This document shows positions 49,684 to 58,598 of a DNA stretch of 64,000 nucleotides, in pieces. Origin of the DNA: Butyricimonas sp. Marseille-P3923 (GTDB lineage Bacteria > Bacteroidota > Bacteroidia > Bacteroidales > Marinifilaceae); contig NZ_FXXL01000007.1 in NCBI RefSeq assembly GCF_900184685.1, forward strand, positions 1,240,001 to 1,304,000, in the 5' to 3' direction. Each line of letters starts with the position of its first letter. Within the stretch, counting starts at the first letter, position 1. The notes beneath the pieces are model-generated. The model did no database searches and was not told the origin of the DNA. It saw only the letters and a list, made by a program, of their open reading frames with translations. The position numbers and the translations under genes are program-made.

Positions 49684-51944
49684 CTCTCTTTCCCCGCTAT
49701 CATATCCCGGATATTGTCGCGTTCACCGACAACCCACACGAGATCACCTTCCTTGAAGATCGTGTGACCGTTCGGGTTCATGATGGCATTATCGTCCCGT
49801 TCGACTCCCACGATCACGCAGTTGTAGCGATTGCCGACGTGTGATTCCGCCAGAGTCTGCTCAAGAAAAGGAAAATCGGGTTCCACGGTGAAGGATTGCA
49901 AGGTGACCTCTTCCTCGTGAATACCGTCACGGTTTTCCTCCTGCATTCGTTCCACCTCCGCGGAAAAACGTTGGATTTGCTCGTCGCTTCCCACGACAAC
50001 GAGGCGATCTTGCGGGTAAACACGTTCCGTGTTATCGGGGATATTGATCTTGTGGTCGCCCCGAATAATTTCCACCACGCTGACACCGAAAGTCTTTCGG
50101 AAAGAGATTTCCCCGAGGGAAAGTCCGGCATAGGGGGAATTGGGCGACACGGTAATAGCAGTGAGGTGAATATCTTTGTCACTCAATTTCCGCTTGAAAC
50201 TTGCACGTAGGGGATTACGACGGCGAGCCGCTTCCTCCCGCTGGTTCAGATTCAACAGAAAACGTTTCTCCAATCTGGCATACTGATTCAAGTCACGCCG
50301 AAAAACAAGGAATAACGCCAGTATCCCAAGGGCAATGATAATCACGATACCGTACTGGATATGGAAATACCTGATCAACACGAGTGACACGAAAAACGTC
50401 GCCACGAATACCCGGAAAAGCACCATCGACACCAGCCGTCCCCGGTTGTATTTACTATCATTCCAAAGACTCATGAATAATTCGCGCGAATTGTACTTGT
50501 TTGACACGAGCGCGATAAGAAACGGCGCCATCAGTACCAGTGTCAACACGACGGTAACCACGTTGTCGAGCACGGGCGAGTCGGGGAATTGATCTGTCAT
50601 CAACGGGTATATCCCGTGTGTAGAAAGCAAGAAGACAGCGGTCAGTAATATACTGAATATCGAGAGGCGCCCAAGAAAGCTTTTCAACAGTTTTTTCCAA
50701 TCGCTCTCGTGATTGATTGTCTTCGCACCGGAAGAATAGCGATCGAGGAAGTTGCAGGTACGATCGGGCAACACCCGGTACAACCAGTCAGCAAAAGGAT
50801 CCGCGAGCCGGATAAAATAAGGCGTCGTGAAAGTCGTGATCACGGAAACGGCAACAATGATCGGGTAAACGTAATCGTCGAGAACTTTCAGCGACACGCC
50901 CAACGAGGCGATGATAAAGGCAAATTCCCCGATCTGCGCAAGGCTGAACCCGGATTTAACGGAAGTCTTCAGCGTTTGTCCCGACAAGAGGACGCCGAAC
51001 GTCGAGAAGCAAGCTTTACCGACAATGGTCACCAGCGTGATGATCGCTACCGGCCACGCGTATTCCACGAGTATCGCCGGATCGACCAACATTCCCACGG
51101 AAACGAAAAAGATAGCCCCGAACAAGTCTTTCACCGGTTTGATAATATGCTCGATACGCTCCGCCTCCACCGTTTCCGCCAGTATGGAACCCATGATAAA
51201 AGCCCCGAGAGCGGCAGAGAATCCCGTTTCCGTTGCCAGCACCACCATACCGAGGCACAGACCGAGAGCGACGACCAATAATGTCTCGTCGTTCATCAAC
51301 TTCTTGACTTTTTTCAATATCAAAGGAATGATAAATATCCCGATCAGGAACCAGAGGACAAGGAAGAAGATTACTTTAAAGACGCTCATGATGAGTTCCT
51401 CTCCCGCGAATTGCTGGCTGACCGCCATGGTGGAAAGCAACACCATCATCAATATTGCCACCAGATCTTCGACGACGAGCGTCCCGAACACAATCCCCGT
51501 GAATCGCTGGCTACGTAAACCCAGATCGTCAAATGCCTTGATGATAATCGTCGTGGAAGACATTGATAACATCCCCCCGAGGAAAATGCTGTTCATCGTT
51601 GACCACCCCAGCATATAGCCCACGAGATAACCGATAATCAGCATCGTGACCACCTCCGTGATCGCCGTGATAAACGCTGTCGAACCCACGTTCACCAACT
51701 TCTTGAAACTAAACTCCAGTCCTAGCGCGAAAAGCAGGAATACTACCCCGATTTCCGCCCAGATATTAATATTCTCGATATCCCCCACCGTGGGAAAAAC
51801 ATGCACGTAAGGGCCCGCGAGAAGTCCCGCCACGATATACCCCAACACAAGGGGTTGTTTGAGCCATTTAAACAAAAGGGTAATAATCCCCGCCGATACA
51901 AGAATGAGCGCGAGGTCGGTTATCAAAGTCGGTAAATGAGACAT
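49680..51944 (-). CDS. KefB-type cation:proton antiporter (CPA2) with two TrkA-C domains
   Basis: 754 residues. The N-terminal Na+/H+ exchanger domain has about 12 spans over 1-390 (VLGYIVAGLLAGPYVHVFP; IGVVFLLFALGLEFSFKKL; FGTLVVEDLVAILMMVLL). A second hydrophobic block lies at 425-560. Two RCK_C (TrkA-C) modules follow at about 590-665 (IHLTAITVSPNSPYAGLSLG) and 675-750 (FPFLEQTLAESHVGN ... FKEGDLVWVVGERDNI). There is no nucleotide-binding TrkA-N domain. It likely exchanges K+ or Na+ for H+ with gating by a ligand of the RCK_C domains. Single gene with a -7 box at 51980-51987. Confidence 0.9.
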   Translation of the reverse strand: MSHLPTLITDLALILVSAGIITLLFKWLKQPLVLGYIVAGLLAGPYVHVFPTVGDIENINIWAEIGVVFLLFALGLEFSFKKLVNVGSTAFITAITEVVTMLIIGYLVGYMLGWSTMNSIFLGGMLSMSSTTIIIKAFDDLGLRSQRFTGIVFGTLVVEDLVAILMMVLLSTMAVSQQFAGEELIMSVFKVIFFLVLWFLIGIFIIPLILKKVKKLMNDETLLVVALGLCLGMVVLATETGFSAALGAFIMGSILAETVEAERIEHIIKPVKDLFGAIFFVSVGMLVDPAILVEYAWPVAIITLVTIVGKACFSTFGVLLSGQTLKTSVKSGFSLAQIGEFAFIIASLGVSLKVLDDYVYPIIVAVSVITTFTTPYFIRLADPFADWLYRVLPDRTCNFLDRYSSGAKTINHESDWKKLLKSFLGRLSIFSILLTAVFLLSTHGIYPLMTDQFPDSPVLDNVVTVVLTLVLMAPFLIALVSNKYNSRELFMSLWNDSKYNRGRLVSMVLFRVFVATFFVSLVLIRYFHIQYGIVIIIALGILALFLVFRRDLNQYARLEKRFLLNLNQREEAARRRNPLRASFKRKLSDKDIHLTAITVSPNSPYAGLSLGEISFRKTFGVSVVEIIRGDHKINIPDNTERVYPQDRLVVVGSDEQIQRFSAEVERMQEENRDGIHEEEVTLQSFTVEPDFPFLEQTLAESHVGNRYNCVIVGVERDDNAIMNPNGHTIFKEGDLVWVVGERDNIRDMIAGKES

Positions 51945-51979
51945 TATTTACTATTTAATGGTTAAATTGATGAAGAATA

Positions 51980-51987
51980 CAAATATA
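51980..51987 (-). promoter_or_regulatory. -7 box TATATTTG for the antiporter gene
   Basis: Exact TAnnTTTG match on the minus strand, 35 bases before ATG 51944. No exact -33 TTTG at ideal spacing. Confidence 0.5.
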
Positions 51988-52137
51988 TTCATAAAATTAA
52001 TACGATGAAAGAGGAAAAGACGTTTCAAAATAATGGAGAATTGAAAATGAAGGTATTCGTTATTTTTTAATAAAACTGAAACTGTGTTGGAAAGTATATC
52101 GTATACTCCAATAGATATAAACTCAAAACACTCGGAT

Positions 52138-52404
52138 ATGGAAATCAAGCACAATGAACAGATGCATCTGTTCGAAATTCAAGATAACGGCAAAACGGCC
52201 GTTGTGGAATACAAACCCTTTGACGGGGGGATCAACATAGTACATACATTCGTCCCGAAGCCCTTGCAAAGCAAAGGTTACGGCTCGGCGCTGGTAAAGC
52301 AGGCGCTGGATTATGCCAGAGAAAAGAAGTTGAAAGTAATTATCACGTGTCCTTTCGCTCGCGCTTACGTGGCACGACACAAGGAATACGAGGATTTGCT
52401 CTAA
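52138..52404 (+). CDS. Small GNAT-like N-acetyltransferase (YjdJ type)
   Basis: 88 residues from ATG 52138. The core is AVVEYKPFDGGINIVHTFVP, then the acetyl-CoA motif KPLQSKGYGSALVKQALDYAREKKLKV and ITCPFARAYVARHKEY. This is the compact Gcn5-related fold that lacks the N-terminal half of ordinary GNATs. It presumably acetylates a small molecule or protein with acetyl-CoA; the target is unknown. Divergent from the antiporter gene. An earlier in-frame start (52084) is less likely since the added residues do not fit the family. Confidence 0.8.
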   Translation: MEIKHNEQMHLFEIQDNGKTAVVEYKPFDGGINIVHTFVPKPLQSKGYGSALVKQALDYAREKKLKVIITCPFARAYVARHKEYEDLL

Positions 52405-52605
52405 AATTCGTCTGGTAACAATACTTATCCCGGCTTGGTTTCTATACAGGATCAAGGTGATTATCAATATGCCAATTCGAAAATCAAGCTACCAAGGGAC
52501 TGTTTCACGGAAACGATTTTCTTAAAAAGATAGAAATTTTAAATCTATACTTTGGAACATCGGTAAATTATAACAAACTTTGTGGTGAATTTAGAAGCGT
52601 GTAGT

Positions 52606-53868
52606 ATGAATAGTTGTATTATCATTACAATATTAAGCGGCGTTATTTTATTACTCTTCTGCTTGTACATGAGAGCAAGGACGATGAGCAGTAAAAGAGG
52701 GCAAGAGATCGAGGCATCGGGAGCGTTATTTGATTTTATCCTGCAACATATTAAAGCGTATATCCTAGTTATCGACAAGGATTTTATCGTGGAGAAAACA
52801 AATTATTACACCGTGACTGATACACGGGACGATAACCGAAAAAAAAGAGTAGGTGAATTACTCCAGTGTGTCAACTCTTTCGAGAAAGGATGCGGGAACG
52901 GGGAACTTTGTCAGACCTGCCCCATCCGGCAAGCGATCACGGAAGCATTCCGCATGAGGAAGGACTTCTCGAATTTAGAAGCCGTTGTCAGCCTGCGCGT
53001 ATCGGAGAAGAAGTCAATAAAGTGCAATGTTTCCGTGTCAGGATCGTACATGGATATGAACTGTCGCCCGGAAATGTTGATCACTATTCATGATATCACG
53101 GAACTGAAACAAGCCCAGATCAGATTGCAGGATGCGCTGGACAAGACGGGACGTATAGAGAAATCGAAATTCTCGTTTCTGGAGAAACTGGGTAACGATA
53201 TTAACGATCAGTTGAATTGTATATTGGGGTGGGCAAATCTGGTCAGCACCGACAAGACGCTGACCGAGAACCAGCGCAACGAGTACATGAATCTTATCTA
53301 CGAACATTCCGACCAGTTGTCGCATATGGCAAACGACGTGTTGCGACTGGCAAGAATCGATGCGCACAAGATAGAGCTTCAAATGACCACGTTCTGCCTG
53401 CACGAATTTTGTCAAGATATTCTGTTAATGCGCATGAACAACACGCACCCGAACGTGGAGTTATATTTGGAAGGTGACACCCCGAACCTGCTCGTCTACA
53501 CCGACCAGCAGAAGTTGTACCAAGTGATCGTAAACCTTTTATCGAATGCCCAGAAGTTCACGAATAGGGGACATATCCGCCTGAGTTATTCCCTCAACAA
53601 GGAGCAAAACACGATCGACTTCGTGGTAGAGGATACCGGAAAAGGGATGCCCTCGAAGATTCATGCCAATCTTTTCGAGAGGTTCTACAAAGCGAATACC
53701 TTCACGGAAGGTACGGGACTTGGATTATCAATCTGTAAAGCATACATCGAGGCTATGGGCGGAACGATACAGTTCACCTCATCCGAGGGACGGGGAACAC
53801 GTTTCCACTTTTCCATCAAGCGGGACCCGATTCCCGCCGGAGACGCAGCTCTTGACTTGTGCAAATAA
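52606..53868 (+). CDS. PAS-domain histidine-kinase-like protein with Asn in place of the phospho-acceptor His
   Basis: 420 residues from ATG 52606 (an upstream GTG is possible). One N-terminal membrane span (4-22). PAS-like domain at about 40-170 with a Cys cluster Cys88, Cys96, Cys102 and Cys105 (FEKGCGNGELCQTCPIRQA). The dimerisation helix FLEKLGNDINDQLNCILGW aligns with the usual SHEIRTPLNAI box, placing Asn197 where the phosphorylated His belongs and Gln for Pro. The ATPase domain is intact: N box VIVNLLSNAQKF, G1 VEDTGKGMP, F box LFERFY, G2 GTGLGLSICKAY. No response regulator is adjacent. It could be a pseudokinase, a scaffold or an ATP-binding sensor. AAC at 53194-53196 encodes the Asn. 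Confidence 0.85.
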   Translation: MNSCIIITILSGVILLLFCLYMRARTMSSKRGQEIEASGALFDFILQHIKAYILVIDKDFIVEKTNYYTVTDTRDDNRKKRVGELLQCVNSFEKGCGNGELCQTCPIRQAITEAFRMRKDFSNLEAVVSLRVSEKKSIKCNVSVSGSYMDMNCRPEMLITIHDITELKQAQIRLQDALDKTGRIEKSKFSFLEKLGNDINDQLNCILGWANLVSTDKTLTENQRNEYMNLIYEHSDQLSHMANDVLRLARIDAHKIELQMTTFCLHEFCQDILLMRMNNTHPNVELYLEGDTPNLLVYTDQQKLYQVIVNLLSNAQKFTNRGHIRLSYSLNKEQNTIDFVVEDTGKGMPSKIHANLFERFYKANTFTEGTGLGLSICKAYIEAMGGTIQFTSSEGRGTRFHFSIKRDPIPAGDAALDLCK

Positions 53869-53933
53869 TTTATAAACCTTTGTCTTGTAACTTTCTTCTT
53901 CCGGTTTCCGTTTATTTCGGAAAATAAAAAAGA

Positions 53934-54872
53934 ATGGAAACAACCGGTAAGCCAAAAGAGATCATAGGGCATCTTATGGTCTTGTCTACAATCATCATAT
54001 ACAGTTTCAACACGAACTTCATGAAGATCCTTATGCCCTCGTGGATAGGACCCCACGGGCTCGTGTTACTCCGCTGTACCATGATGGCCGCAGGATTCTG
54101 GCTGATCTCGTTGTTTCTTCCGACAAAAGGACAAGCGAAACCGACAAGAAAAGATATTCTAATGATGATGCTCGGGGGTGTACTCGGCATCGGTGGGAAT
54201 TTATTACTTTATATCAACGGATTGAACATGACCGGTCCAGTGGATGCTTTCGTGATCCGTACCACCCAGCCGATCATCGTGATCGGTCTTGCCGTGCTTC
54301 TGTTACATGCCTCTTTTAACTGGTATAAGGCAATCGGTATCATACTCGGTCTTGCCGGGACAGTGTATGTATCCATAACTCCCCATGCCGGAGCGGTCAA
54401 GGATTCGGTCACGGGTGACGTTCTTATCTTCGTATCTTCCGTGTTTAACGCCTTGTACCTGATTTTAATAAAACCTTATACACAAAAGTTCAATTCCGTC
54501 ATCGTTATGCGGTGGATGAGTCTGGCCGCCATGATTATCACGTTTCCGTTCGGTATTCATCAAGTCTTGAACGCCCCAATATTCACGTCCGTCGCACCGA
54601 CACACATCTGGTTGGAACTGGGATTCACGCTCGTGTTCTCCACGATGCTCGCTTACTTCCTGAGCCTAAAAGCCTTGGTGTACATTACTCCATTCGTGGA
54701 AAGCGCATATATATATTTACTCCCTATCACGGGGGCTATCGTTTCTATCGCTATCGGCTTACAGAAATTCTCTTGGCACGACCCGATCGCCCTCGTACTG
54801 ATCGTCATTGGATTTATTCTTATTAACAAGAAAACGAAGAAGCAAGTAAAAGAGCTTAGAGTTCAAAGTTAA
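53934..54872 (+). CDS. EamA/DMT-family transporter
   Basis: 312 residues with about ten membrane spans in two EamA repeats: LMVLSTIIIYSFNTNFMKILMP, LLRCTMMAAGFWLISLFL, MLGGVLGIGGNLLLYINGL, and in the second half VLIFVSSVFNALYLILIKPY, WLELGFTLVFSTMLAYFLSL, and YIYLLPITGAIVSIAIGLQKF. The TPFVESAYIYLLP motif is typical. It is a drug/metabolite transporter of the inner membrane, substrate unknown. It lies 65 bases after the kinase-like gene on the same strand and may be co-transcribed. The C-terminus is basic (NKKTKKQVKEL), cytoplasmic. Confidence 0.9.
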   Translation: METTGKPKEIIGHLMVLSTIIIYSFNTNFMKILMPSWIGPHGLVLLRCTMMAAGFWLISLFLPTKGQAKPTRKDILMMMLGGVLGIGGNLLLYINGLNMTGPVDAFVIRTTQPIIVIGLAVLLLHASFNWYKAIGIILGLAGTVYVSITPHAGAVKDSVTGDVLIFVSSVFNALYLILIKPYTQKFNSVIVMRWMSLAAMIITFPFGIHQVLNAPIFTSVAPTHIWLELGFTLVFSTMLAYFLSLKALVYITPFVESAYIYLLPITGAIVSIAIGLQKFSWHDPIALVLIVIGFILINKKTKKQVKELRVQS

Positions 54873-54883
54873 AACTCTAAATG

Positions 54884-55153
54884 TCACAATTTCTTCACCT
54901 TCTTTTCAAGTTCGCCCATTTTCTCGCGATGCGCCTCAAGCGCCTCGTGCATTTTCCGTCGGGAGTCAGCGTTAGTCACGATCTCCGGGTACTCTACCAT
55001 CAAGGACACAAGATTAGTTAATGCCTTGGCTTCCTCCACACTCTTCACCAAGATATCCACGTACAATTTTCTTTTTTCCTCGTTCGGGAATATAGCCTTT
55101 GCTTCTTCTTCCAAACCTTCTCTGTCAATTTCCGGGATTTCCACTTCTTCCAT
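54884..55153 (-). CDS. Small helical hypothetical protein
   Basis: 89 residues from ATG 55153 (an upstream start at 55195 is possible). Predicted all-helical and charged: EGLEEEAKAIFPNEEKRKLYV, then ILVKSVEEAKALTNLVSLM and a C-terminal EKMGELEKKVKKL that could form a coiled coil. No signal peptide, no recognised family. It overlaps the 3' end of the DUF2007 gene by 29 bases, so the two are probably translated from one message. It converges with the EamA gene, whose stop is 11 bases away. The function is unknown. Confidence 0.6.
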   Translation of the reverse strand: MEEVEIPEIDREGLEEEAKAIFPNEEKRKLYVDILVKSVEEAKALTNLVSLMVEYPEIVTNADSRRKMHEALEAHREKMGELEKKVKKL

Positions 55154-55604
55154 GATTTCTTTTCTTTTTAAATTTCCACACCTTATCACAATCAAAGCAT
55201 TTATTCACCGACTTGAATATCGGGAACAACGCCGACAACAAGAAGTATATCACAATCATGATCACGTCGGGAGATTTCTTTACACCAATATTAGAAGAGC
55301 CACAAAAGGGACAACACGTCCTATCCGTGGTTTTATCCGCTTCAACAATCCATACCTCATCTTCTTGCACCAAATCGACCGAAGTAATATATCCCCCCTC
55401 TTGCAACAACTTCACCCCTTCCGACAAATGTTCGTCCCGCACCCACAACTTCACACCACCAATCGCATTAGAATAGAAATTATTTACTTGAGCTGTCAGC
55501 TCGTCCTGCAATAATGTATCTACTCCTGCCGACTCTAGGTATGCCTTTGCCATATAAGCATCTTGTGGATAAACGAAAGTCTTTATTATAGTCCAATTAT
55601 TCAT
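55125..55604 (-). CDS. DUF2007-domain protein with membrane span and zinc ribbon
   Basis: 159 residues. Residues 5-70 fit DUF2007 (IKTFVYPQDAYMAKAYLESAGV; NAIGGVKLWVRDEHLSEGVKLL), a ferredoxin-like domain related to putative signal-transducing PII-like folds. Cys pairs (CCPFCGSS and later CFDC) on both sides of a membrane span (VIMIVIYFLLSALFPIF) form a possible split zinc ribbon. It overlaps the small helical gene downstream. It may be a membrane-associated sensor; no partner is evident. Confidence 0.75.
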   Translation of the reverse strand: MNNWTIIKTFVYPQDAYMAKAYLESAGVDTLLQDELTAQVNNFYSNAIGGVKLWVRDEHLSEGVKLLQEGGYITSVDLVQEDEVWIVEADKTTDRTCCPFCGSSNIGVKKSPDVIMIVIYFLLSALFPIFKSVNKCFDCDKVWKFKKKRNHGRSGNPGN

Positions 55605-55689
55605 GATATCATGTATTTATCGCTGATTCGCGATATTATGATTGCAATTTATTATAATTTTAGGAGAATTCCAAACCTTTCACTAATTA

Positions 55690-56601
55690 TCATCGTTCGT
55701 CTTTCACGCCACCCGCTGTATTTCTCTTACGATATAACTGAAAAGCATTAATACTATTTTGCCACAGAACATACGCCGCCGGACCTATGGAAGAGAGAGG
55801 CGACAGGTACACCTGTGCCATCCAGATAGCGAGAATCGTGTTTTTTTGCCCGAGTCCTTGTCCTCCCGCGATCCTTTCACCATATTTTTTCCCGATCCGA
55901 CGCCCGAGAGCGAATTGCGCGATGCAAAGCACCAGAGCAGCGATAGCCATCAGAATCTCCGCCCCGTAGTCCTTACTATCCTGCTGCATGATAAAAAACA
56001 CCGTTCTCCCCGTCACGATCGTCAGACTCAAACTCCACAGGTAAAACGAAATACTCTGGCGGGCACGCAATATTTTGTGCACGGAAGGAACAAAATACTC
56101 CAACACCCAAGCCCCGGCAAGAGGTAAAAGCAACAAAGGTCCCACCTGAGTGCAAATATACCAAACCGACTGACCGAACGACACCCCGTCCCGCACCCCA
56201 ACCAACGAGAACATGACCGGAGCCACGATTGCCACGCAAAGATTGCTTGCCAGCGTGTAGGTTGCCAGACAAGGCACGCTTCCACCAAGCATCCCCGTGA
56301 TCACCGCCGCCGCAACCGCCGTGGGAGCCAACACGCATATCATCATCGCCTCCGCCAACACCCGATCGAAATAGCATAGGACACCATACACGATCACGCT
56401 GCCGAAAACTTGTACCATCAACATCCATGCATGCAAACGGGTAAACCGCATCTCCCGTATCGACAAGCGACAACAAGTGATCAGCAACATCACGGAAATC
56501 AAATAAGGTGTCAGAAAAGCAAACAAATTAAAGAAGGAGTAAAATATACCCCCACCCAACATAGCCAACGGCAACATCCATGATCTTAATCGTTCCAGCA
56601 C
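55690..56601 (-). CDS. Bile acid:sodium symporter-like (BASS) transporter
   Basis: 303 residues with eight to ten membrane spans (LRSWMLPLAMLGGGIFYSFF; FLTPYLISVMLLITCCRLSI; AMMICVLAPTAVAAAVITGMLG; ATYTLASNLCVAIVAPVMFSL; VGPLLLLPLAGAWVLEYFV; NTILAIWMAQVYLSPLSSIGPA). The APTAVAAAVITGMLGG and GQKNTILAIWMA blocks match the two crossover regions of the BASS fold. It is an inner-membrane transporter of an organic anion, substrate unresolved despite the family name. It is a single gene about 85 bases after the DUF2007 start region; upstream lies the SLC13-type gene 82 bases away. Confidence 0.8.
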   Translation of the reverse strand: MLERLRSWMLPLAMLGGGIFYSFFNLFAFLTPYLISVMLLITCCRLSIREMRFTRLHAWMLMVQVFGSVIVYGVLCYFDRVLAEAMMICVLAPTAVAAAVITGMLGGSVPCLATYTLASNLCVAIVAPVMFSLVGVRDGVSFGQSVWYICTQVGPLLLLPLAGAWVLEYFVPSVHKILRARQSISFYLWSLSLTIVTGRTVFFIMQQDSKDYGAEILMAIAALVLCIAQFALGRRIGKKYGERIAGGQGLGQKNTILAIWMAQVYLSPLSSIGPAAYVLWQNSINAFQLYRKRNTAGGVKDER

Positions 56602-56683
56602 GTCTATCGGTTTTTACCCTGCAAAGGAACAATGAATTTAGCAATTATCAATCAAAAAATCATAAATTTCTACCCCTTTCACA

Positions 56684-58549
56684 CTAAAATGGAAATAACA
56701 AAGGCAATATGAATATCATGACGATTCCCATGATAATCTGAAGCGGTAATCCCACTTTCACGTAATCCATAAACGTGTATTTCCCGGCAGACATCACCAA
56801 AGCATTAGGCGGCGTGGAGAACGGGGAAGCAAAACACATGCTCGCGGCAACCGTGACGGCAAAGAGGAACGGATAAGGGCTCACCCCCGTGTTTATGGCT
56901 GCCTGCATGGCAATAGGGGCTAAAAGCACTGCCGTTGCCGTGTTACTGATAAACATGGTCAACAATGATGTGGTGAAATAAATACCCGCCAAAAGGATAA
57001 CAGGACCGAAACCACCTAAAGAATTCACTAATCCGGAAGAAATCACGGACGAAGCCCCCGTCTTCTCCAAGGCAAGCGACATGGGCAACATGGCTGCTAT
57101 CAACACGATACTCTCCCAGTTTATCGTTTTATAGGCATCCTCCACGTTACGAAGACATCCGGTCAATACCATTAACAAGGCTGCCACGATTACCGCCGCC
57201 ACGGGTGGAATCGGGATAGAATCGAAAACCATAGCCACAATCATCAGAAGCATGATTGCCGCCGCGACAGGTGCTTTGTGGTCCAGCGTAACCTTGGCAG
57301 CTTCTGCCAGCGGCTGACCCACCACCACCCACTCGGACTGCATCTCGTTCAAACGAGCAATATCCTGCCACGTACCTTGAACCAGCAAGGCATCACCGGA
57401 GTGCATTTTCTCGTCTTTCAAATCCTGTAATATGTATTTCCCGCCCCGTTGGATACCCAAGACATTGACACGGTATTTCTCCCGGAAACCGGAATCTTTG
57501 ACAGCCCGGTTTATCAACTGCGAATTCGGCATCAATAACACCTCGGCAATCCCCATCTCCCCGAAGTTCACATCTTGTTTGACATGTTTATCGGAAACTT
57601 CGGCGGTATGCGTATCCAACAAATCCAAATGATTCTCCCCGACCAATACTTCCACTTGCGCGAATTGTCCCAGCACATAGAGGACATCCCCCTCCTGCAA
57701 CGCCGTATCCGGACCCGCCAATCTCTGGTCTATGGTTTTCATGAAAGGATTTTGCGTGTTGGATTCTCGCCGTATTTCCAGAATAGTCAAGTTATATTTT
57801 CCCGTGATATTCAATTCGACCAACGTCTTGCCACAAAACAAAGAGTTTTTCTTCACCCCTACCCGAAACAGGTTTTGCGCGATCTGATACTCGTAAGCTA
57901 AATCTTTAACCGATTTATTTCTCGCTTTTTTCTCTATCTTTTTCTCATCTTTCTTTACAAGAAATATCTTACTTAACGGAATCAACACGATAATACCCAC
58001 GAATACGCAAATAATACCCACGGGGGTAAAAGAGAAAAAGGATAACCCCTCGTATCCGGCTCCTAATAAGGCGTTTTGAATCACCAAGTTCGGCGGTGTA
58101 CCAATCAAGGTTGCCATACCTCCCATGCTACTGGCAAACGCCAACGGCATCAAATAACGACTGGGACTCACTTTGGCACTTACCGCCATACTCACGACGA
58201 TAGGAAGCATGAGCGCCACGGTTCCGGTATTACTCACGAAAGCACCGATAGCGGCAGTCACCAGCATAATGAGGATAAAAAGTTTTAACTCGCTATCCCC
58301 CGCGAGTTTCAATATCTTACTACTGATCATCTTAGCCAATCCGGTCTGAAATATCGCACCCCCGACGACAAATAACCCGATCATCATGATCACGATTGAA
58401 TTGGAGAAACCGGAAAGAGCCTCTTCCGGTGTCAATATATTGAACAGAATCAAAAGAACTAAAGCACAAAGCGCAACGACATCAGATCTTATCTTACCAT
58501 TTACAAAAAAGAACGCGGATAAAGCTAAAATAATCAGGGTTACAGTCAT
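56684..58549 (-). CDS. SLC13/DASS-type permease with two TrkA-C domains
   Basis: 621 residues. Two halves of a DASS transporter (1-190: GFSNSIVIMMIGLFVVGGAIFQTGL, FVSNTGTVALMLPIVVSMA, MGGMATLIGTPPNLVIQ; 420-621: MFISNTATAVLLAPIAMQAA, ASPFSTPPNALVMSAGKYTF) surround two RCK_C modules at about 220-300 and 325-400. The SNT motifs (SNTGT, SNTAT) bind substrate carboxylate and Na+. It probably carries dicarboxylates or sulphate under control of the RCK_C domains. It follows atpG by 49 bases on the same strand with no evident promoter between, so read-through from the atp operon is possible. Confidence 0.9.
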   Translation of the reverse strand: MTVTLIILALSAFFFVNGKIRSDVVALCALVLLILFNILTPEEALSGFSNSIVIMMIGLFVVGGAIFQTGLAKMISSKILKLAGDSELKLFILIMLVTAAIGAFVSNTGTVALMLPIVVSMAVSAKVSPSRYLMPLAFASSMGGMATLIGTPPNLVIQNALLGAGYEGLSFFSFTPVGIICVFVGIIVLIPLSKIFLVKKDEKKIEKKARNKSVKDLAYEYQIAQNLFRVGVKKNSLFCGKTLVELNITGKYNLTILEIRRESNTQNPFMKTIDQRLAGPDTALQEGDVLYVLGQFAQVEVLVGENHLDLLDTHTAEVSDKHVKQDVNFGEMGIAEVLLMPNSQLINRAVKDSGFREKYRVNVLGIQRGGKYILQDLKDEKMHSGDALLVQGTWQDIARLNEMQSEWVVVGQPLAEAAKVTLDHKAPVAAAIMLLMIVAMVFDSIPIPPVAAVIVAALLMVLTGCLRNVEDAYKTINWESIVLIAAMLPMSLALEKTGASSVISSGLVNSLGGFGPVILLAGIYFTTSLLTMFISNTATAVLLAPIAMQAAINTGVSPYPFLFAVTVAASMCFASPFSTPPNALVMSAGKYTFMDYVKVGLPLQIIMGIVMIFILPLLFPF

Positions 58550-58598
58550 GTTTTATCAAGTTTGTATCATTATGTTTCTTTAATATTAATATTTAAAA

